Shown here one piece after another: positions 15,785 to 25,033 of a stretch of DNA of 46,634 nt. The stretch spans positions 1 to 46,634 of the forward strand of contig CAJCHN010000135.1 in assembly GCA_903970285.1 (NCBI GenBank). The letters are read 5' to 3'. Source of the DNA: Rhodanobacteraceae bacterium (GTDB lineage Bacteria > Acidobacteriota > Terriglobia > Terriglobales > Acidobacteriaceae). The stretch's first letter is position 1, and each line of letters opens with the position of its first letter. Made by a program: the position numbers and the translations under genes. Below the pieces are notes generated by a model. That model saw nothing but the letters and a program-made list of their open reading frames with translations. It did no database searches and was not told the origin of the DNA.

Positions 15785-17209
15785 ATGCCAGATTCCAGCC
15801 TCCAACTCGATCCTGCTGCGCAACCACACGCGTTCGCCGCGTTTCGGAGCGAGATGCGGCCGATGCTGCGCATCGCATTGCCGCTCATGCTGGCCGAAGT
15901 GGGCTGGATGTCGATGGGGCTGATAGACACGCTCATGGTCGGCCACCTGCCGAACGCCGCGATTCCGCTCTCGGCCGCTGCGTTGGCGCAGGTGCTCTAC
16001 AACACCTTCGCCTTCGGCATCGGCGGCATCCTGCTGGGGCTCGATACCACCATCTCGCAGGCGCACGGAGCGGGCGATTACCGGGCAGCCAATCGGTGGC
16101 TGTTCCAGGGCATCCTGCTCGCGGCCGTGTTGTCGGCGCTCCTCATCGTGTTGTCGCTGGCGTCTCCGATCGGCTTCGCCCACCTGCCTACGGATCCGCG
16201 CGTCATCGCAGGTGCGGTTCCCACGCTGCGCGCGCTGTCCTGGGGAACGTTTCCGCTGTTGTTCTACTTCACGCTGCGGCGGCATCTACAGGCGTTCAAC
16301 CACGTCGGCATCATCGCGGCTACGCTGGTCTCCGCCAACCTGATCAATCTGTTCTTCGACTGGCTGCTGATCTTCGGCCACGACTGGCGATTCCATCTCG
16401 GCGCGTCTACCACGAGGATTGGCTGGGATGCGCTGGGGGTCGTCGGCTCCGGCATCGCAACTTCGCTGGCGCGAACCTACCAGGCCATCTTCCTGGTGGT
16501 CGCGATCGTCATCGTCAACCGGCGCAACGGCTACGGGTTGTTTGTCCGCGGGCTCCGCGCCAGTCTTGTCCCGCATTGGGAGAGCCTGCGCCGCCTGTTG
16601 GCGCTCGGCGTGCCGTCGGGTGCCACCATCCTGGTCGAGATCCTGATCTTCGCCGTGGTCACCAGCATGATCGCGACGCTGGGTCCGGTGCCGCTGGCAG
16701 GGCACGAGATCGCGCTCAACGTCATCTCCTTCAACTTCATGTTTCCGCTTGGCATTTCGGCCGCGGCCAGCGTACGCGTCGGCCAGGCCATCGGACGCGG
16801 GGCGCCGGTCGAGGCCCGCGCCGCCGGGTGGGCGGCGATCGCCCTCGGCGCCTGCGCGATGACCGTCAGCTCCGCGCTTCTTCTCAGCCTTCCGCACGCA
16901 CTTTCTGCCGCGTTTACGCGCGACCAGGCGGTCATCGCAGCGGCCGTCCCCCTGATGATGGTTGCCGCGTTCTTCCAGTTTTGCGATGGCCTGCAGGTGA
17001 CCGCGATCGGAGCGCTGCGCGGCGCGGGAGACACCCGCTCCGGGCTGGTCACCCACTTGTGCAGCTACTGGCTGCTGGGCTTGCCGCTTGGGCTTTACCT
17101 CTGCTTCCCCATGAAGCTGGGGGCGCGCGGGCTCTGGCTGGGGCTCTCAGCTTCGCTCACCATCTCCGGCATCGTGCTCTTGCTGCTGTGGAGGCGGAAG
17201 CGTCTGTAG
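15785..17209 (+). CDS. MATE family multidrug/metabolite efflux transporter
   Basis: Na+- or H+-coupled exporter with about 12 transmembrane helices in two related halves, 474 residues. Typical MATE landmarks are the first helix IALPLMLAEVGWMSMGLIDTL, GIGGILLGLDTTISQAHGAG between helices 2 and 3, LRRHLQAFNHVG, GVPSGATILVEI at the start of the second half, and GAGDTRSG near the end of helix 10. ATG 15785, 32 bp downstream of thrC and probably cotranscribed, which would fit amino-acid or metabolite export, but the substrate is not determined. Its last 115 bp are overlapped antisense by the convergent FUSC gene. Confidence 0.93.
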   Translation: MPDSSLQLDPAAQPHAFAAFRSEMRPMLRIALPLMLAEVGWMSMGLIDTLMVGHLPNAAIPLSAAALAQVLYNTFAFGIGGILLGLDTTISQAHGAGDYRAANRWLFQGILLAAVLSALLIVLSLASPIGFAHLPTDPRVIAGAVPTLRALSWGTFPLLFYFTLRRHLQAFNHVGIIAATLVSANLINLFFDWLLIFGHDWRFHLGASTTRIGWDALGVVGSGIATSLARTYQAIFLVVAIVIVNRRNGYGLFVRGLRASLVPHWESLRRLLALGVPSGATILVEILIFAVVTSMIATLGPVPLAGHEIALNVISFNFMFPLGISAAASVRVGQAIGRGAPVEARAAGWAAIALGACAMTVSSALLLSLPHALSAAFTRDQAVIAAAVPLMMVAAFFQFCDGLQVTAIGALRGAGDTRSGLVTHLCSYWLLGLPLGLYLCFPMKLGARGLWLGLSASLTISGIVLLLLWRRKRL

Positions 17210-19353
17210 AACGCCGAATCATGGCTGACCGGCGCAGTCTGCTGACCCCACAGCCTGGCGCCGGCGCGCTCCAGCACGGTCGTCTGCCGCTCCAACCGCT
17301 GCATCTGCTCTTCCGCGACATCGATGTGGCTCTGCCCGGGCAGGTTGTCGGCGAAGCTGCAAGCCTCCACGTCCCCTCCGGCGGCAAGACGTTCCAGGCG
17401 CGCGGCGATCGGTTTCAGCCGATCCCGGGCCGCGGGTGTGTCCACGCCGACCAGCGCCAGAGTGGTGACGCTTTGGGTGAGGCGGCGCAAGTAGGTCACA
17501 AACGTCAGCGACTCGGTGCGCAGGACGTTCTCCGCGTCCGCATGGCGGCCAAACGTAGGCTCCTGCATGACGCGGTCGATGGCCTCTTCCGCGTCGTTCG
17601 AGGCGAGGCCGCAGGCGCGCCGCGCCGGCGCCAGGATTTCGCGCTCCGCCGCCGGTCGAGCCTCGGGCGGGAATGACCAGAAGTCCAACATAGCCTGCAG
17701 ATACGCCGCCGCGGCGCCCGCTCCATGGCGCAGCAAACCACCGAGTTCCTCCTCGGCGCGCTCCGGCCAGAGCAGGCGCATGGCCAGGATGGCGATCACG
17801 GCTCCGGCGACGGTGGTGGCCATGCGGATGACGGCGAAGCTCCAGTCGCCCGGGTGCGGCAGGCTCAGGAGCACGAAGATAGGCGTCAGGAACAGGCAGA
17901 AGATGGCGTGATCGACGGCAAAGGAGGCGACTGCGAGCAGAGCGAAGACAGCAATGATCACCATGGTGACGTATGGATTCGACATCCAGACGGCGAGGAT
18001 GGCCGCCAGAATGCCGCCGGCGACGGTTCCGGTTACGCGCTGCACGCTCTTGCGAACGGTTCCGGCGCTGAACGGCTGCAGCAAGATGATCGACGTCATG
18101 GGCAGCCAGAAGCCGTGATTGATGTGGATCAAGCGCATCACGATCACGTCTACGACCGTGACCACGGTGGTGCGGAGCGCGTGGCGGAAGCCGTTCGAGC
18201 GCATCGTCCAGTTGGCGTGCAGCGTATCCAGCCAGCGGGGCGCTTCGTCGCGGTGCAGGGTGCTGGCGAAGTGAGAAGACGGCGGCTCATTGCCGGTCCA
18301 GAGCGCATAGACCGCATCGAAGGCGATTTCGAGTTCAAGCAGCGCGTCGCGCTCTTCACGCAGCAGCAGCAGGAACAGATCCTCTCCGCTGGAGGGGCGG
18401 GTGGACAGCAGCTGTTGCCGTCTGGTGATGAACTGGAGCCGCGAGGAACCCTCGCGGGCGAACGACACGGCACCGTCCGGCGGTCGATGGTCGAGGGCGA
18501 CGGCGATGGCGTGCTCGGCGCCGGCCAGCCAGTGGGTCATCTCTCTGGCTAAGCCGGAGGCGCGATGCAGTTGCAGGCGGGTGGCTGTGGCTTTCAGCTC
18601 CGAGAGACGCATGGTGCGGGCAAGCAGCATGTCCGTGGTCTCGAGCAGCACGGTCAGGTTGCGGGCGCGCAGCGTGCGAGAGGGCGCGCGGGCGCCGGTC
18701 GCGGAGATGGCGGCCCGCGCAGCTTCGATGCGCAGGCGCTGCTTGTGGCGCCAGTCGAAGCCGGGATCCACTTCGTCGACCTCCGCGTCCTTGACCTGGG
18801 CGAGGCTTTCGGTGAACTGGCCCATCCAACGGTAGCATTCGGCGACCGATCGCCGGGCCGGGCGAAAGGGGTCCAGCGGCCAGAAGAGCAGGCTGATGGC
18901 CACCGACCAGACGCCGCCGGTGAGCAGAAACGTGGTGGCGATCGCGGCCTGATGCAGCGTGTGCAGGGTCCCGTCGAGACCCGCGAAGTAGAGGATCAGG
19001 ATCAGCACGGAGCAGGCGGCGAGCGGCTGCGAGAGCACGCGGCCGAAGGTAAGCGCGAAGGCGATGACCGCGGTGGCGAGGATGATGACGGCCAGATTGG
19101 GTGGGAGGATTGCTCCGACCATGAAGGCGATGTAGCCGCCGATCATCACGGTGAGCATGTTGGTGAGGCGGGTTCGGTAGGGTCCGCCGTTATCGACCAA
19201 CAGCGGGTTGAAGGTGCCGATGGCGGCCGCGCCCTGGGGCACGCCGAGCACATGCGAGACCAGCGCGGCGATGCTGACGGCCGAGGCTGAACGCAGGCCG
19301 CGCGTCCATTGGAAGCGCTGGAGCCAGACGGTCAGATTCGAGAAGGCAGCCAT
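17095..19353 (-). CDS. FUSC/AaeB-type membrane exporter
   Basis: Inner-membrane protein of the fusaric-acid-resistance/aromatic acid exporter superfamily, 752 residues. It has the usual duplicated layout. An N-terminal set of about six helices (residues ~15-165) is followed by a long soluble region (~170-395), a second helix set (~395-535, starting near HALRTTVVTVVDVIVMRL and including GTVAGGILAAILAVWMSN), and a C-terminal soluble tail. ATG 19353 was chosen over an upstream TTG/GTG-type start because it gives MAAFSNLTVW directly before the first helix. No membrane-fusion partner gene is adjacent. The last ~38 residues are encoded antisense to the MATE gene and look low-complexity (Ser/Pro/Arg), so the tail may be a recent extension. 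Confidence 0.86.
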   Translation of the reverse strand: MAAFSNLTVWLQRFQWTRGLRSASAVSIAALVSHVLGVPQGAAAIGTFNPLLVDNGGPYRTRLTNMLTVMIGGYIAFMVGAILPPNLAVIILATAVIAFALTFGRVLSQPLAACSVLILILYFAGLDGTLHTLHQAAIATTFLLTGGVWSVAISLLFWPLDPFRPARRSVAECYRWMGQFTESLAQVKDAEVDEVDPGFDWRHKQRLRIEAARAAISATGARAPSRTLRARNLTVLLETTDMLLARTMRLSELKATATRLQLHRASGLAREMTHWLAGAEHAIAVALDHRPPDGAVSFAREGSSRLQFITRRQQLLSTRPSSGEDLFLLLLREERDALLELEIAFDAVYALWTGNEPPSSHFASTLHRDEAPRWLDTLHANWTMRSNGFRHALRTTVVTVVDVIVMRLIHINHGFWLPMTSIILLQPFSAGTVRKSVQRVTGTVAGGILAAILAVWMSNPYVTMVIIAVFALLAVASFAVDHAIFCLFLTPIFVLLSLPHPGDWSFAVIRMATTVAGAVIAILAMRLLWPERAEEELGGLLRHGAGAAAAYLQAMLDFWSFPPEARPAAEREILAPARRACGLASNDAEEAIDRVMQEPTFGRHADAENVLRTESLTFVTYLRRLTQSVTTLALVGVDTPAARDRLKPIAARLERLAAGGDVEACSFADNLPGQSHIDVAEEQMQRLERQTTVLERAGARLWGQQTAPVSHDSAFYRRFRLHSSKSTMPEMVSEAESPSQSPRAPSFMGKQR

Positions 19354-19417
19354 GGATACGATCCGGGGAGTGCTGAGCGTCTTTCCCCTCACGATAACTC
19401 ATGCAGGCGCGCGGCGC

Positions 19418-20341
19418 TCAGGGGAGACCGGCGAGCGCTTCTTCGGCGACATGGGTCTTCGAGTGGAGGGTGAGAGTGACGGCGGCGCCGAGGATGAGGA
19501 AGCCGCCGAGCCAGGCGCTGGGGCCGAGCACCTCGCCGAGGACGAAGACGCCAAGCAGCGAGCCGATGAGTGGCTCCATATTGAGCAGGATGCCGGCCTG
19601 CGAGGCGGGCACCTGGGTGAGACCCCAGTTCCACAGCAGCGTGGTGGTCGCGGTGCACAGGATGCCGCTGGCAGCGAGCGCGGCCCAGGCCTTGAGCGAG
19701 ACGTGGGCGAGCGGTGGGATGCCCCAGAAGACGGGGACGACAACGGCGAGCATCAGGGTTCCGGCGAACAGACCATAGGCGGTGACGACGATGGCGGAGT
19801 GCCGCTGCATGAGCTGCTTGTTGAGCAGGATCCAGCCCAGTGCGATGAAGAGCGAGAAGACAACGATGAGGTCTCCCGCGAGCGTGGCCTGTCCGGCGCC
19901 GGGGTGGCGGCTGCCGCCGACAGCAATGAGCGCGGCGCCGAGAGTGGAACCGGCCAGAGCGAGCCAGCCGGTGAGGTCCATGCGCTCGCGGGCGAAGAGG
20001 GCGGCGCCGACGGCGAGGAAGACGGGCATGGTGCCGACCATGAGCGAGGCATGCGAGACCGTCGTGATCGAGAGGCCGTAGAACTGCAGCAGGAACTGCA
20101 GCGGGACGCCCAGGAAGGAGGCGGTGAGCAGGATGGTCCACTCACGGCGGTCGAGGGTGGGTTTGTGGGTGATGAGGACCGGCAGCAGGATGAGGCAGGC
20201 GAAGGCGAAGCGGTAGAAGACCATGGCGCCGACATTCATTTCTGCAAGCGCGATCTTGCCGAAGAAGAAGCCGCAACCCCAGAAGGCGCTGGCGAGAGCG
20301 CAGGCGGCAAAGCCCAGGGTGCGGCGTTTCAAGTGTGGCAA
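19418..20341 (-). CDS. EamA/DMT-superfamily transporter
   Basis: Drug/metabolite-transporter superfamily member, 307 residues with about ten transmembrane helices and two EamA repeats (residues ~10-140 and ~155-292). Typical features are ASAFWGCGFFFGKIAL in helix 1, RFAFACLILLP in helix 2, and ASQAGILLNMEPLIGSLLGVFVLGE in helix 9 (the conserved Pro-containing EP motif). The start appears to be TTG at 20341, preceded by AAGGAG at only 4 nt; a TTG three codons later has 13-nt spacing, so the start is uncertain by a few residues. Followed after 64 bp by the FUSC gene. Substrate unknown; amino acids or related metabolites are common for this family. Confidence 0.9.
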   Translation of the reverse strand: MPHLKRRTLGFAACALASAFWGCGFFFGKIALAEMNVGAMVFYRFAFACLILLPVLITHKPTLDRREWTILLTASFLGVPLQFLLQFYGLSITTVSHASLMVGTMPVFLAVGAALFARERMDLTGWLALAGSTLGAALIAVGGSRHPGAGQATLAGDLIVVFSLFIALGWILLNKQLMQRHSAIVVTAYGLFAGTLMLAVVVPVFWGIPPLAHVSLKAWAALAASGILCTATTTLLWNWGLTQVPASQAGILLNMEPLIGSLLGVFVLGEVLGPSAWLGGFLILGAAVTLTLHSKTHVAEEALAGLP

Positions 20342-20671
20342 GCGGCTCCTTGACGGGCTTGAAGAGGATACCGGGAAGAGGGATTCGAGGATGGCACCCC
20401 TCCCCCTTGCCGATTGTTGTTTATGTTATTCAAAGCATGCGACTTAGCTTCGGTTCAAACATGGGTCCTGAAGACCTGTTGCACCAATTGTTATGCGTCC
20501 ATGAGGAACGGTGCGATGAAGAGTTGTCCTGCCGGATCGGGCCGCTACGCGCGGCGCGGTCAGTTCCTGACTTGCAGATGCGTCGGGCGGTTCTCCCGCC
20601 GGCGCACGCGGTGCTCCCGCCGGGCCGCAAGCGGGCGACCGCCTGCCGACCAGCGGGAGTCCATGCGCTGG
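20342..20671. other. 330-bp intergenic region without a supported gene
   Basis: Lies between the EamA start and the end of the M13 peptidase gene, both on the minus strand. Short open frames here are low-complexity Arg/Pro-rich and lack ribosome-binding sites. The part near 20410-20480 is notably AT-richer than its surroundings and may hold the EamA promoter, but I cannot find a convincing -35/-10 pair. Confidence 0.5.
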
Positions 20672-22747
20672 CTACCAGACGCGGCAGCTTTGCGCCGGCG
20701 TCATGGGTGAGCCGGCCTTGCAGGAGAACGCGGCGGCGAAGCCGGGCTGGTTGACGATAGGTCCGTTGGTGCGGAACTGATCCGGCGAATGGGGATCGGT
20801 GAGGACCTGGGTGCGGAGCGCCTCCGGGCGATCGTTGGCGCACCAGTTCTGGGCAAAGGCGATGTAGAAGCGCTGGGGTCCGGTGTAGCCGTCCACCTTT
20901 GCGCTGGTGTCGAGGTGTTCCTGCCTGGCGCGGGTGAGGTACGCCATGTAGGCGAGCAGCAGGCCGCCATTGTCGGCAGTGTTTTCACCCAGGGTCAGCT
21001 TACCGTTAACGTGAACGTCGTCGACGGGGACGAACTGGTTGTATTCGTTGACCAGGCAGCCGGTCTTGGCCTCAAAGCGCTTGGTGTCTTCGGGCGTCCA
21101 CCAGTCGCTGAGATTGCCCTTGGCGTCGAACTTCTTGCCCTCGTCGTCGAAGCCGTGGGTGAGCTCGTGGCCGATCACGGCGCCGATGTGGCCGTAGTTG
21201 ACGGCATCGTCGACCTTGGGATCGTAGAAGTTGGGCTGTAGGATGCCGGCGGGGAAGTTGATGTCGTTCATCGAGGGATCGTAGTAGGCGTTGACGGTGG
21301 GCGGCGTCATGCCCCATTCCTGGTGATCGACGGGCTGGCCGATCTTGCGCAGCTCGCGGTCGTTCTCGAACTCGACGGCGCGGATATCGTTGCCGAGGGC
21401 GTCGTCGGGCTTGACCGTGAGGGCGGTGTAATCGCGCCAATGGTCGGGGTAGCCGATCTTGTTGGCGATGGCGTTCAGCTTTTCCTTGGCGCGCAGCTTC
21501 GTGGCGGGGCTCATCCAGTCGAGCTGATCGATGTCCTGGTCCATGGCGTGTTCGATGTCGTGGACCATGACCAGCATCTTCGCCTTGGAATCGCCCGCGA
21601 AGTACTGGCTGACGTAGACCTGACCAAGCGCTTCGCCCAGAGCGCTGTCGACCTGGCCGCTGCAGCGTTTCCAGCGGGCGCGCTGTTCGGTGGATCCACT
21701 GAGGTCGTGTCCGTAGAACTCAAACGAAGCGTCGTCGAAGGGCTTAGGCAGCACAGATGTCTTGCTGGAGATGAGGTGAAAGCGCATGTAGGCGCGCAGG
21801 GTGTCGAGGTCGGTCTCGCGCACCAGCTTGACCAGGGCCGGGATGAAGGCGGGATTGGCGTCGTTGATCTCCGTCACGTGCGGCGAATGGATAGCGTCTT
21901 CGAAACGGCCGAAGGTGCCCATGGGGAAGTACCTGGTGATGTCGGCGATCGGCACCAGGTGGTAGACGGCTTCGGGATCGCGCCGCGAGGTGACGTCCAT
22001 GCTGAGTTTGGCGAGCGCGGTCTCGAAGGCCATGATGGCTTTGGCCTGTTCGGCGGCTTTCTCGGGTGAGGCACCACTGAGGGTCAGGATCCTGGTTACA
22101 TAGGCGACATAGTCCTTGCGCAGTTCTTCATCTTTGGCACCGGTGCGCAGATAGAAGTCGCGCTCGGGCATGCCGAGACCACCCTGGTCGATGCTGGCGA
22201 TCTGCTTGGTGGCGTCTTTGAAGTCCTGCTGCTCGCCGTACGAGAAGAAGACGTTGACACCCATGCGCTGGAGCTGGCCGGTAAGGCCGGGAAGGCTGGC
22301 AAGGCCCATGGAGTCAATTTCTTTAAGGTAGGGAGCGAGCGGGGTGAGGCCCTCGCTGTTGATGGCAGCGGTATCCATGCAGGCATGGAAATAGTCGCCG
22401 ATCTTCTGCTCGTTGGGGGTGCGGGCGGACCCTCCGGCGGCGGCTTTGTCGAGGATGCCGGCGAGTTCCTGGGTATTGACGTTGAAGAGATTGTAGAAGC
22501 CGTTCGCCTCCGACTGGTCGGCCGGGATGGGGTGATTGGCGGCGTAGTGGCCGCAGGCAAACTTGTAGAAGTCGTTGCACGGGTTGGCGGCAGTATCGAT
22601 GGAGGAGAGATCGAAGCTGGGTGTGGGAGTGTAGACAGTCTCGGCTTTGCCGGGATTGGGCCCCTGGGCGGCGGCGACGGTGCAGGAAAGCGCGGCACCG
22701 GCAAGAACGGCGCGGAGGACCGCGGCGGCGGGTTTAGTTCCAGTCAT
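20672..22747 (-). CDS. M13 family zinc metallopeptidase (PepO/neprilysin-like)
   Basis: Secreted or envelope-attached endopeptidase, 691 residues. Signal peptide at residues 1-28 (AALSCTVAAAQG). Zinc motif HELTH with His527, Glu528 and His531, third ligand Glu588 in ENTADNGG with Asp592, the substrate-binding NAYY motif at about 487 and the family C-terminus ending CRVW. ATG 22747 follows AAAGGA at good spacing. It is a complete, normal-length M13 enzyme. Genes of this type are numerous in acidobacteria and are thought to feed on peptides. Flanked upstream by the divergent unknown secreted protein gene. Confidence 0.96.
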   Translation of the reverse strand: MTGTKPAAAVLRAVLAGAALSCTVAAAQGPNPGKAETVYTPTPSFDLSSIDTAANPCNDFYKFACGHYAANHPIPADQSEANGFYNLFNVNTQELAGILDKAAAGGSARTPNEQKIGDYFHACMDTAAINSEGLTPLAPYLKEIDSMGLASLPGLTGQLQRMGVNVFFSYGEQQDFKDATKQIASIDQGGLGMPERDFYLRTGAKDEELRKDYVAYVTRILTLSGASPEKAAEQAKAIMAFETALAKLSMDVTSRRDPEAVYHLVPIADITRYFPMGTFGRFEDAIHSPHVTEINDANPAFIPALVKLVRETDLDTLRAYMRFHLISSKTSVLPKPFDDASFEFYGHDLSGSTEQRARWKRCSGQVDSALGEALGQVYVSQYFAGDSKAKMLVMVHDIEHAMDQDIDQLDWMSPATKLRAKEKLNAIANKIGYPDHWRDYTALTVKPDDALGNDIRAVEFENDRELRKIGQPVDHQEWGMTPPTVNAYYDPSMNDINFPAGILQPNFYDPKVDDAVNYGHIGAVIGHELTHGFDDEGKKFDAKGNLSDWWTPEDTKRFEAKTGCLVNEYNQFVPVDDVHVNGKLTLGENTADNGGLLLAYMAYLTRARQEHLDTSAKVDGYTGPQRFYIAFAQNWCANDRPEALRTQVLTDPHSPDQFRTNGPIVNQPGFAAAFSCKAGSPMTPAQSCRVW

Positions 22748-22791
22748 TGAATTTTCCTTTGGTTCGGAGTCAACCGGCTGCTGGAGGATAC

Positions 22792-22830
22792 GTTCCTTTC
22801 TTTATACCGTTCCATCGGGTTCCAGACGAA
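22792..22830 (-). promoter_or_regulatory. Putative M13 peptidase promoter with GTTCC direct repeats
   Basis: On the minus strand TATAAA (22801-22806) lies 18 bp from TTCGTC (22825-22830), a good -10 with a weak -35. Three GTTCC direct repeats on the plus strand (22792, 22809, 22819) overlap it, two of them spaced exactly 10 bp, which could be an operator. No regulator is known. Confidence 0.3.
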
Positions 22831-22934
22831 GGCCCGGCGACAACCGGCAGCCGATGCTGAGGTTCCGGGCATGATCCACGCCGGCGGGAGGTGCGTCTAT
22901 CAAAGAGAAAGCGTAGAAAAGGAGGTGCGGGGAG

Positions 22935-24824
22935 TTGCGTTTGCGGCTGAGGCGGTGCAATCCGGGAGGGCGATGGACGGCCGGAGTGGTACTCGGCCTG
23001 CTGCTGGGTGCGGCGGAAGCCCGGGCGGCCGGGCCCGGCTTGGGAGGGTCGGGAGCCAGCAAGCCGGATCTGCGTCCGCTGACGATTCCACTGGGGCCGC
23101 TGGGCTACCAGGCGCTGCCGACGCAGTTTCTCTCGACGCTGGCCACGCTGACGACGGTGCATTTCGTCGACGAGCATCATGTGCTGCTGACCTTTACGGT
23201 GCGCAGCCTGATGCCGCGGCTGCCGGACGCGGAGCCGGACGACGACGACCGGAACGTGGCGGCAGAGCTGCTGGAGTTGCCCTCCGGCAAGGTGCTGGCG
23301 CGGACCGAGTGGAGGACGCGTGATCACCATCAGTACCTGTGGCCGCTGGGGGCCGGGCGGTTTCTGCTGCGGGTTCGGCGCAAGCTGACGGTGCTGGATC
23401 CGATGCGGAACTTCGAAGCGGGCGGAGCGGAGCAGGCGTTCCGGCAGCAGCCGCTGCTGGAGTTTCCACGGCCGATCGGATATATCTCGGTGGCGCCCGG
23501 CGGCGACCTGCTGGGCGTGGAGACGCTGCCCAGACGCAAACCGAAGCTGACGGGGGTGGCGGCGGACGCGGCGTTGATGGAGGCGGCGACGGAGGCGGCT
23601 GCACCTAACCCGAAGGGTTTGAAGAAGCGCGAGGAGGGCGAGCGGCGGCCGCCGGTGGAGATTTACTTCTTTCGCCTGGGAGCGGAAAACGCGGATGGCA
23701 GCGGCAAACTGGTGGCGCGGACGGCCGGGATGATTGGCGCGCCGGCGCTGATCAGCCTGCCGGCTACGGGGGCAGGGTACCTGGATGTGACCAAGGAGTC
23801 GCCTCAGACGTGGCTATTCGACTTCGTGAGCCATGCCGGAAGCCAGCGGCTCGAGCTTTCGCCTTACGACACGTCGTGCGTTCCGCACCCGTACTTTATC
23901 AGCCGCAGCGAATTCGTGGCGTTCGGATGCCGCGGGTCGGCGGACCGGCTGGAGCTGAGCTACTTCAACCTGAAAGGCGAGGAGCCCTGGCTTTCTGTGT
24001 TGCAGGGAACGCAGGTCTCTCCAGAGATCCTGGGTGCCCCGGCGGGCGGGCGCTTTGCGCTGAGCCGGACGCTGATATCGGACGCTTTGATCGACGCGGA
24101 TAACCTGACCGCGGACGAACTGACCGCGCAGGAGATTACGGTGATGCAGAATCACGATGGCCGGGTGCTGCTGAAGGTGCAGGCGACGCCTATCCAGCGG
24201 TCGGGGCAGAACTTCGATCTGTCGCCATCGGGGACGCAGTTTGCCGTGCTGCGCGGGGGCAATCTCGAGGTGTATCCGCTGCCGGCGCTGACGGGCAAGG
24301 ACCAGAAGGCGGTGGAGGAGGCGGCTAGCCTGGCTCCGCCGGCGGCGGCGGATGTGCCGGTGCGGCTGAACTCGGTCGAGGTCAAGGTCGCGCGGGACGT
24401 GGGGGACGCCGGAGCGGATGGAGCGGTGGTGGGGGATAGCAGCGGCGTAGATTCTGCAGGTGCGAAGGCAGGTGATGAAGCTGCGGCGGGGGCTGAGGGT
24501 ACGGCTGGGGACCGCACTTCGGCGGCGGCGGGCGCGGCGGCTTCGGCCGGCGTTGTGACTGCGGCTGCGCCGGAGAGCGGGCGAGCGAAGAGCGCGGGGT
24601 CGGGTGGGCAGGCGCCGGGCGACGCGGGAAAGGCTCCGGGCGAGGCGGCAAAGGCTCCGGGCGACGCGGTACAGGCTCCGGGCGAGGCGCCGGCGGCCAG
24701 GAGCAACTCCGAGGGAGCGCAGGGAGATGCGCAGACCGGGAGGCGGAAGCCGCCATCCCTGTATTCGGCGGATTACCCGAAGGGACAGGGAGATCAGGCG
24801 CCGCAGGGGCAGAAGCCGGAGTAG
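22935..24824 (+). CDS. Secreted protein of unknown function with repetitive Ala/Gly/Pro tail
   Basis: 629 residues, family not recognised. The start is TTG at 22935, supported by a near-perfect Shine-Dalgarno (AAAAGGAGGTG, 22917-22927) with the core 8 nt upstream. The N-terminus is basic then hydrophobic (WTAGVVLGLLLGAAEARA), a signal peptide. Residues ~50-465 look like a beta-rich, possibly propeller-like secreted domain (VHFVDEHHVLLTFTVR, HHQYLWPLGAGRFLLRVR, PIGYISVAPGGDLLGVE, FDLSPSGTQFAVLRGGNLEVY). Two cysteines lie at about 314 and 332. From ~470 on it is low-complexity Ala/Gly/Asp, including four 7-residue APG(D/E)Axx repeats. The tail could be a cell-wall or surface spacer. Such proteins are common in Terriglobia from memory, but no function is known. 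Confidence 0.75.
   Translation: MRLRLRRCNPGGRWTAGVVLGLLLGAAEARAAGPGLGGSGASKPDLRPLTIPLGPLGYQALPTQFLSTLATLTTVHFVDEHHVLLTFTVRSLMPRLPDAEPDDDDRNVAAELLELPSGKVLARTEWRTRDHHQYLWPLGAGRFLLRVRRKLTVLDPMRNFEAGGAEQAFRQQPLLEFPRPIGYISVAPGGDLLGVETLPRRKPKLTGVAADAALMEAATEAAAPNPKGLKKREEGERRPPVEIYFFRLGAENADGSGKLVARTAGMIGAPALISLPATGAGYLDVTKESPQTWLFDFVSHAGSQRLELSPYDTSCVPHPYFISRSEFVAFGCRGSADRLELSYFNLKGEEPWLSVLQGTQVSPEILGAPAGGRFALSRTLISDALIDADNLTADELTAQEITVMQNHDGRVLLKVQATPIQRSGQNFDLSPSGTQFAVLRGGNLEVYPLPALTGKDQKAVEEAASLAPPAAADVPVRLNSVEVKVARDVGDAGADGAVVGDSSGVDSAGAKAGDEAAAGAEGTAGDRTSAAAGAAASAGVVTAAAPESGRAKSAGSGGQAPGDAGKAPGEAAKAPGDAVQAPGEAPAARSNSEGAQGDAQTGRRKPPSLYSADYPKGQGDQAPQGQKPE
24612..24695 (+). repeat. Four tandem 21-bp repeats in the Ala/Gly/Pro tail
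   Basis: Units start at 24612, 24633, 24654 and 24675, each encoding APG(D/E)A plus two residues. Units alternate GAC/GAG at the acidic position, suggesting duplication of a 42-bp pair. The nucleotide identity is high, so the array may vary in copy number. Confidence 0.85.
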
Positions 24825-24860
24825 GGCGGGTTGCCGTCAGCGATCGAGACGCACGCACAA

Positions 24861-24893
24861 AGGCCGGCCCGCGCATCGTGAGCGGACCGGCCT
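24861..24893. terminator. Hairpin between convergent genes
   Basis: 12-bp stem with one mismatch (AGGCCGG-c-CCGC, 24861-24872, with GCGG-a-CCGGCCT, 24882-24893) and a 9-nt loop, 37 bp after the stop of the unknown secreted protein and 140 bp past the rpsT stop. Strong stem but no T-tract, so likely a bidirectional end-of-transcript structure rather than a classic intrinsic terminator. Confidence 0.5.
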
Positions 24894-25033
24894 GAGGTTA
24901 CCGGGGATCAGGAGCGTCGTGCGGACAGAGGGGACAGCGGCTAAAGCTGCGAAGCAAACCAGATGTTTACGGCAGGTATGAAGCCTCGCCCTCAAGCAAA
25001 ATGGATCGTTTCAACAAGCGGCTCTAAGGGGTT

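Noticed and set aside
15679..17676. 665-codon plus-strand frame over the MATE gene
   Set aside because: Arg/His-rich shadow of the MATE and FUSC genes, with no motif.
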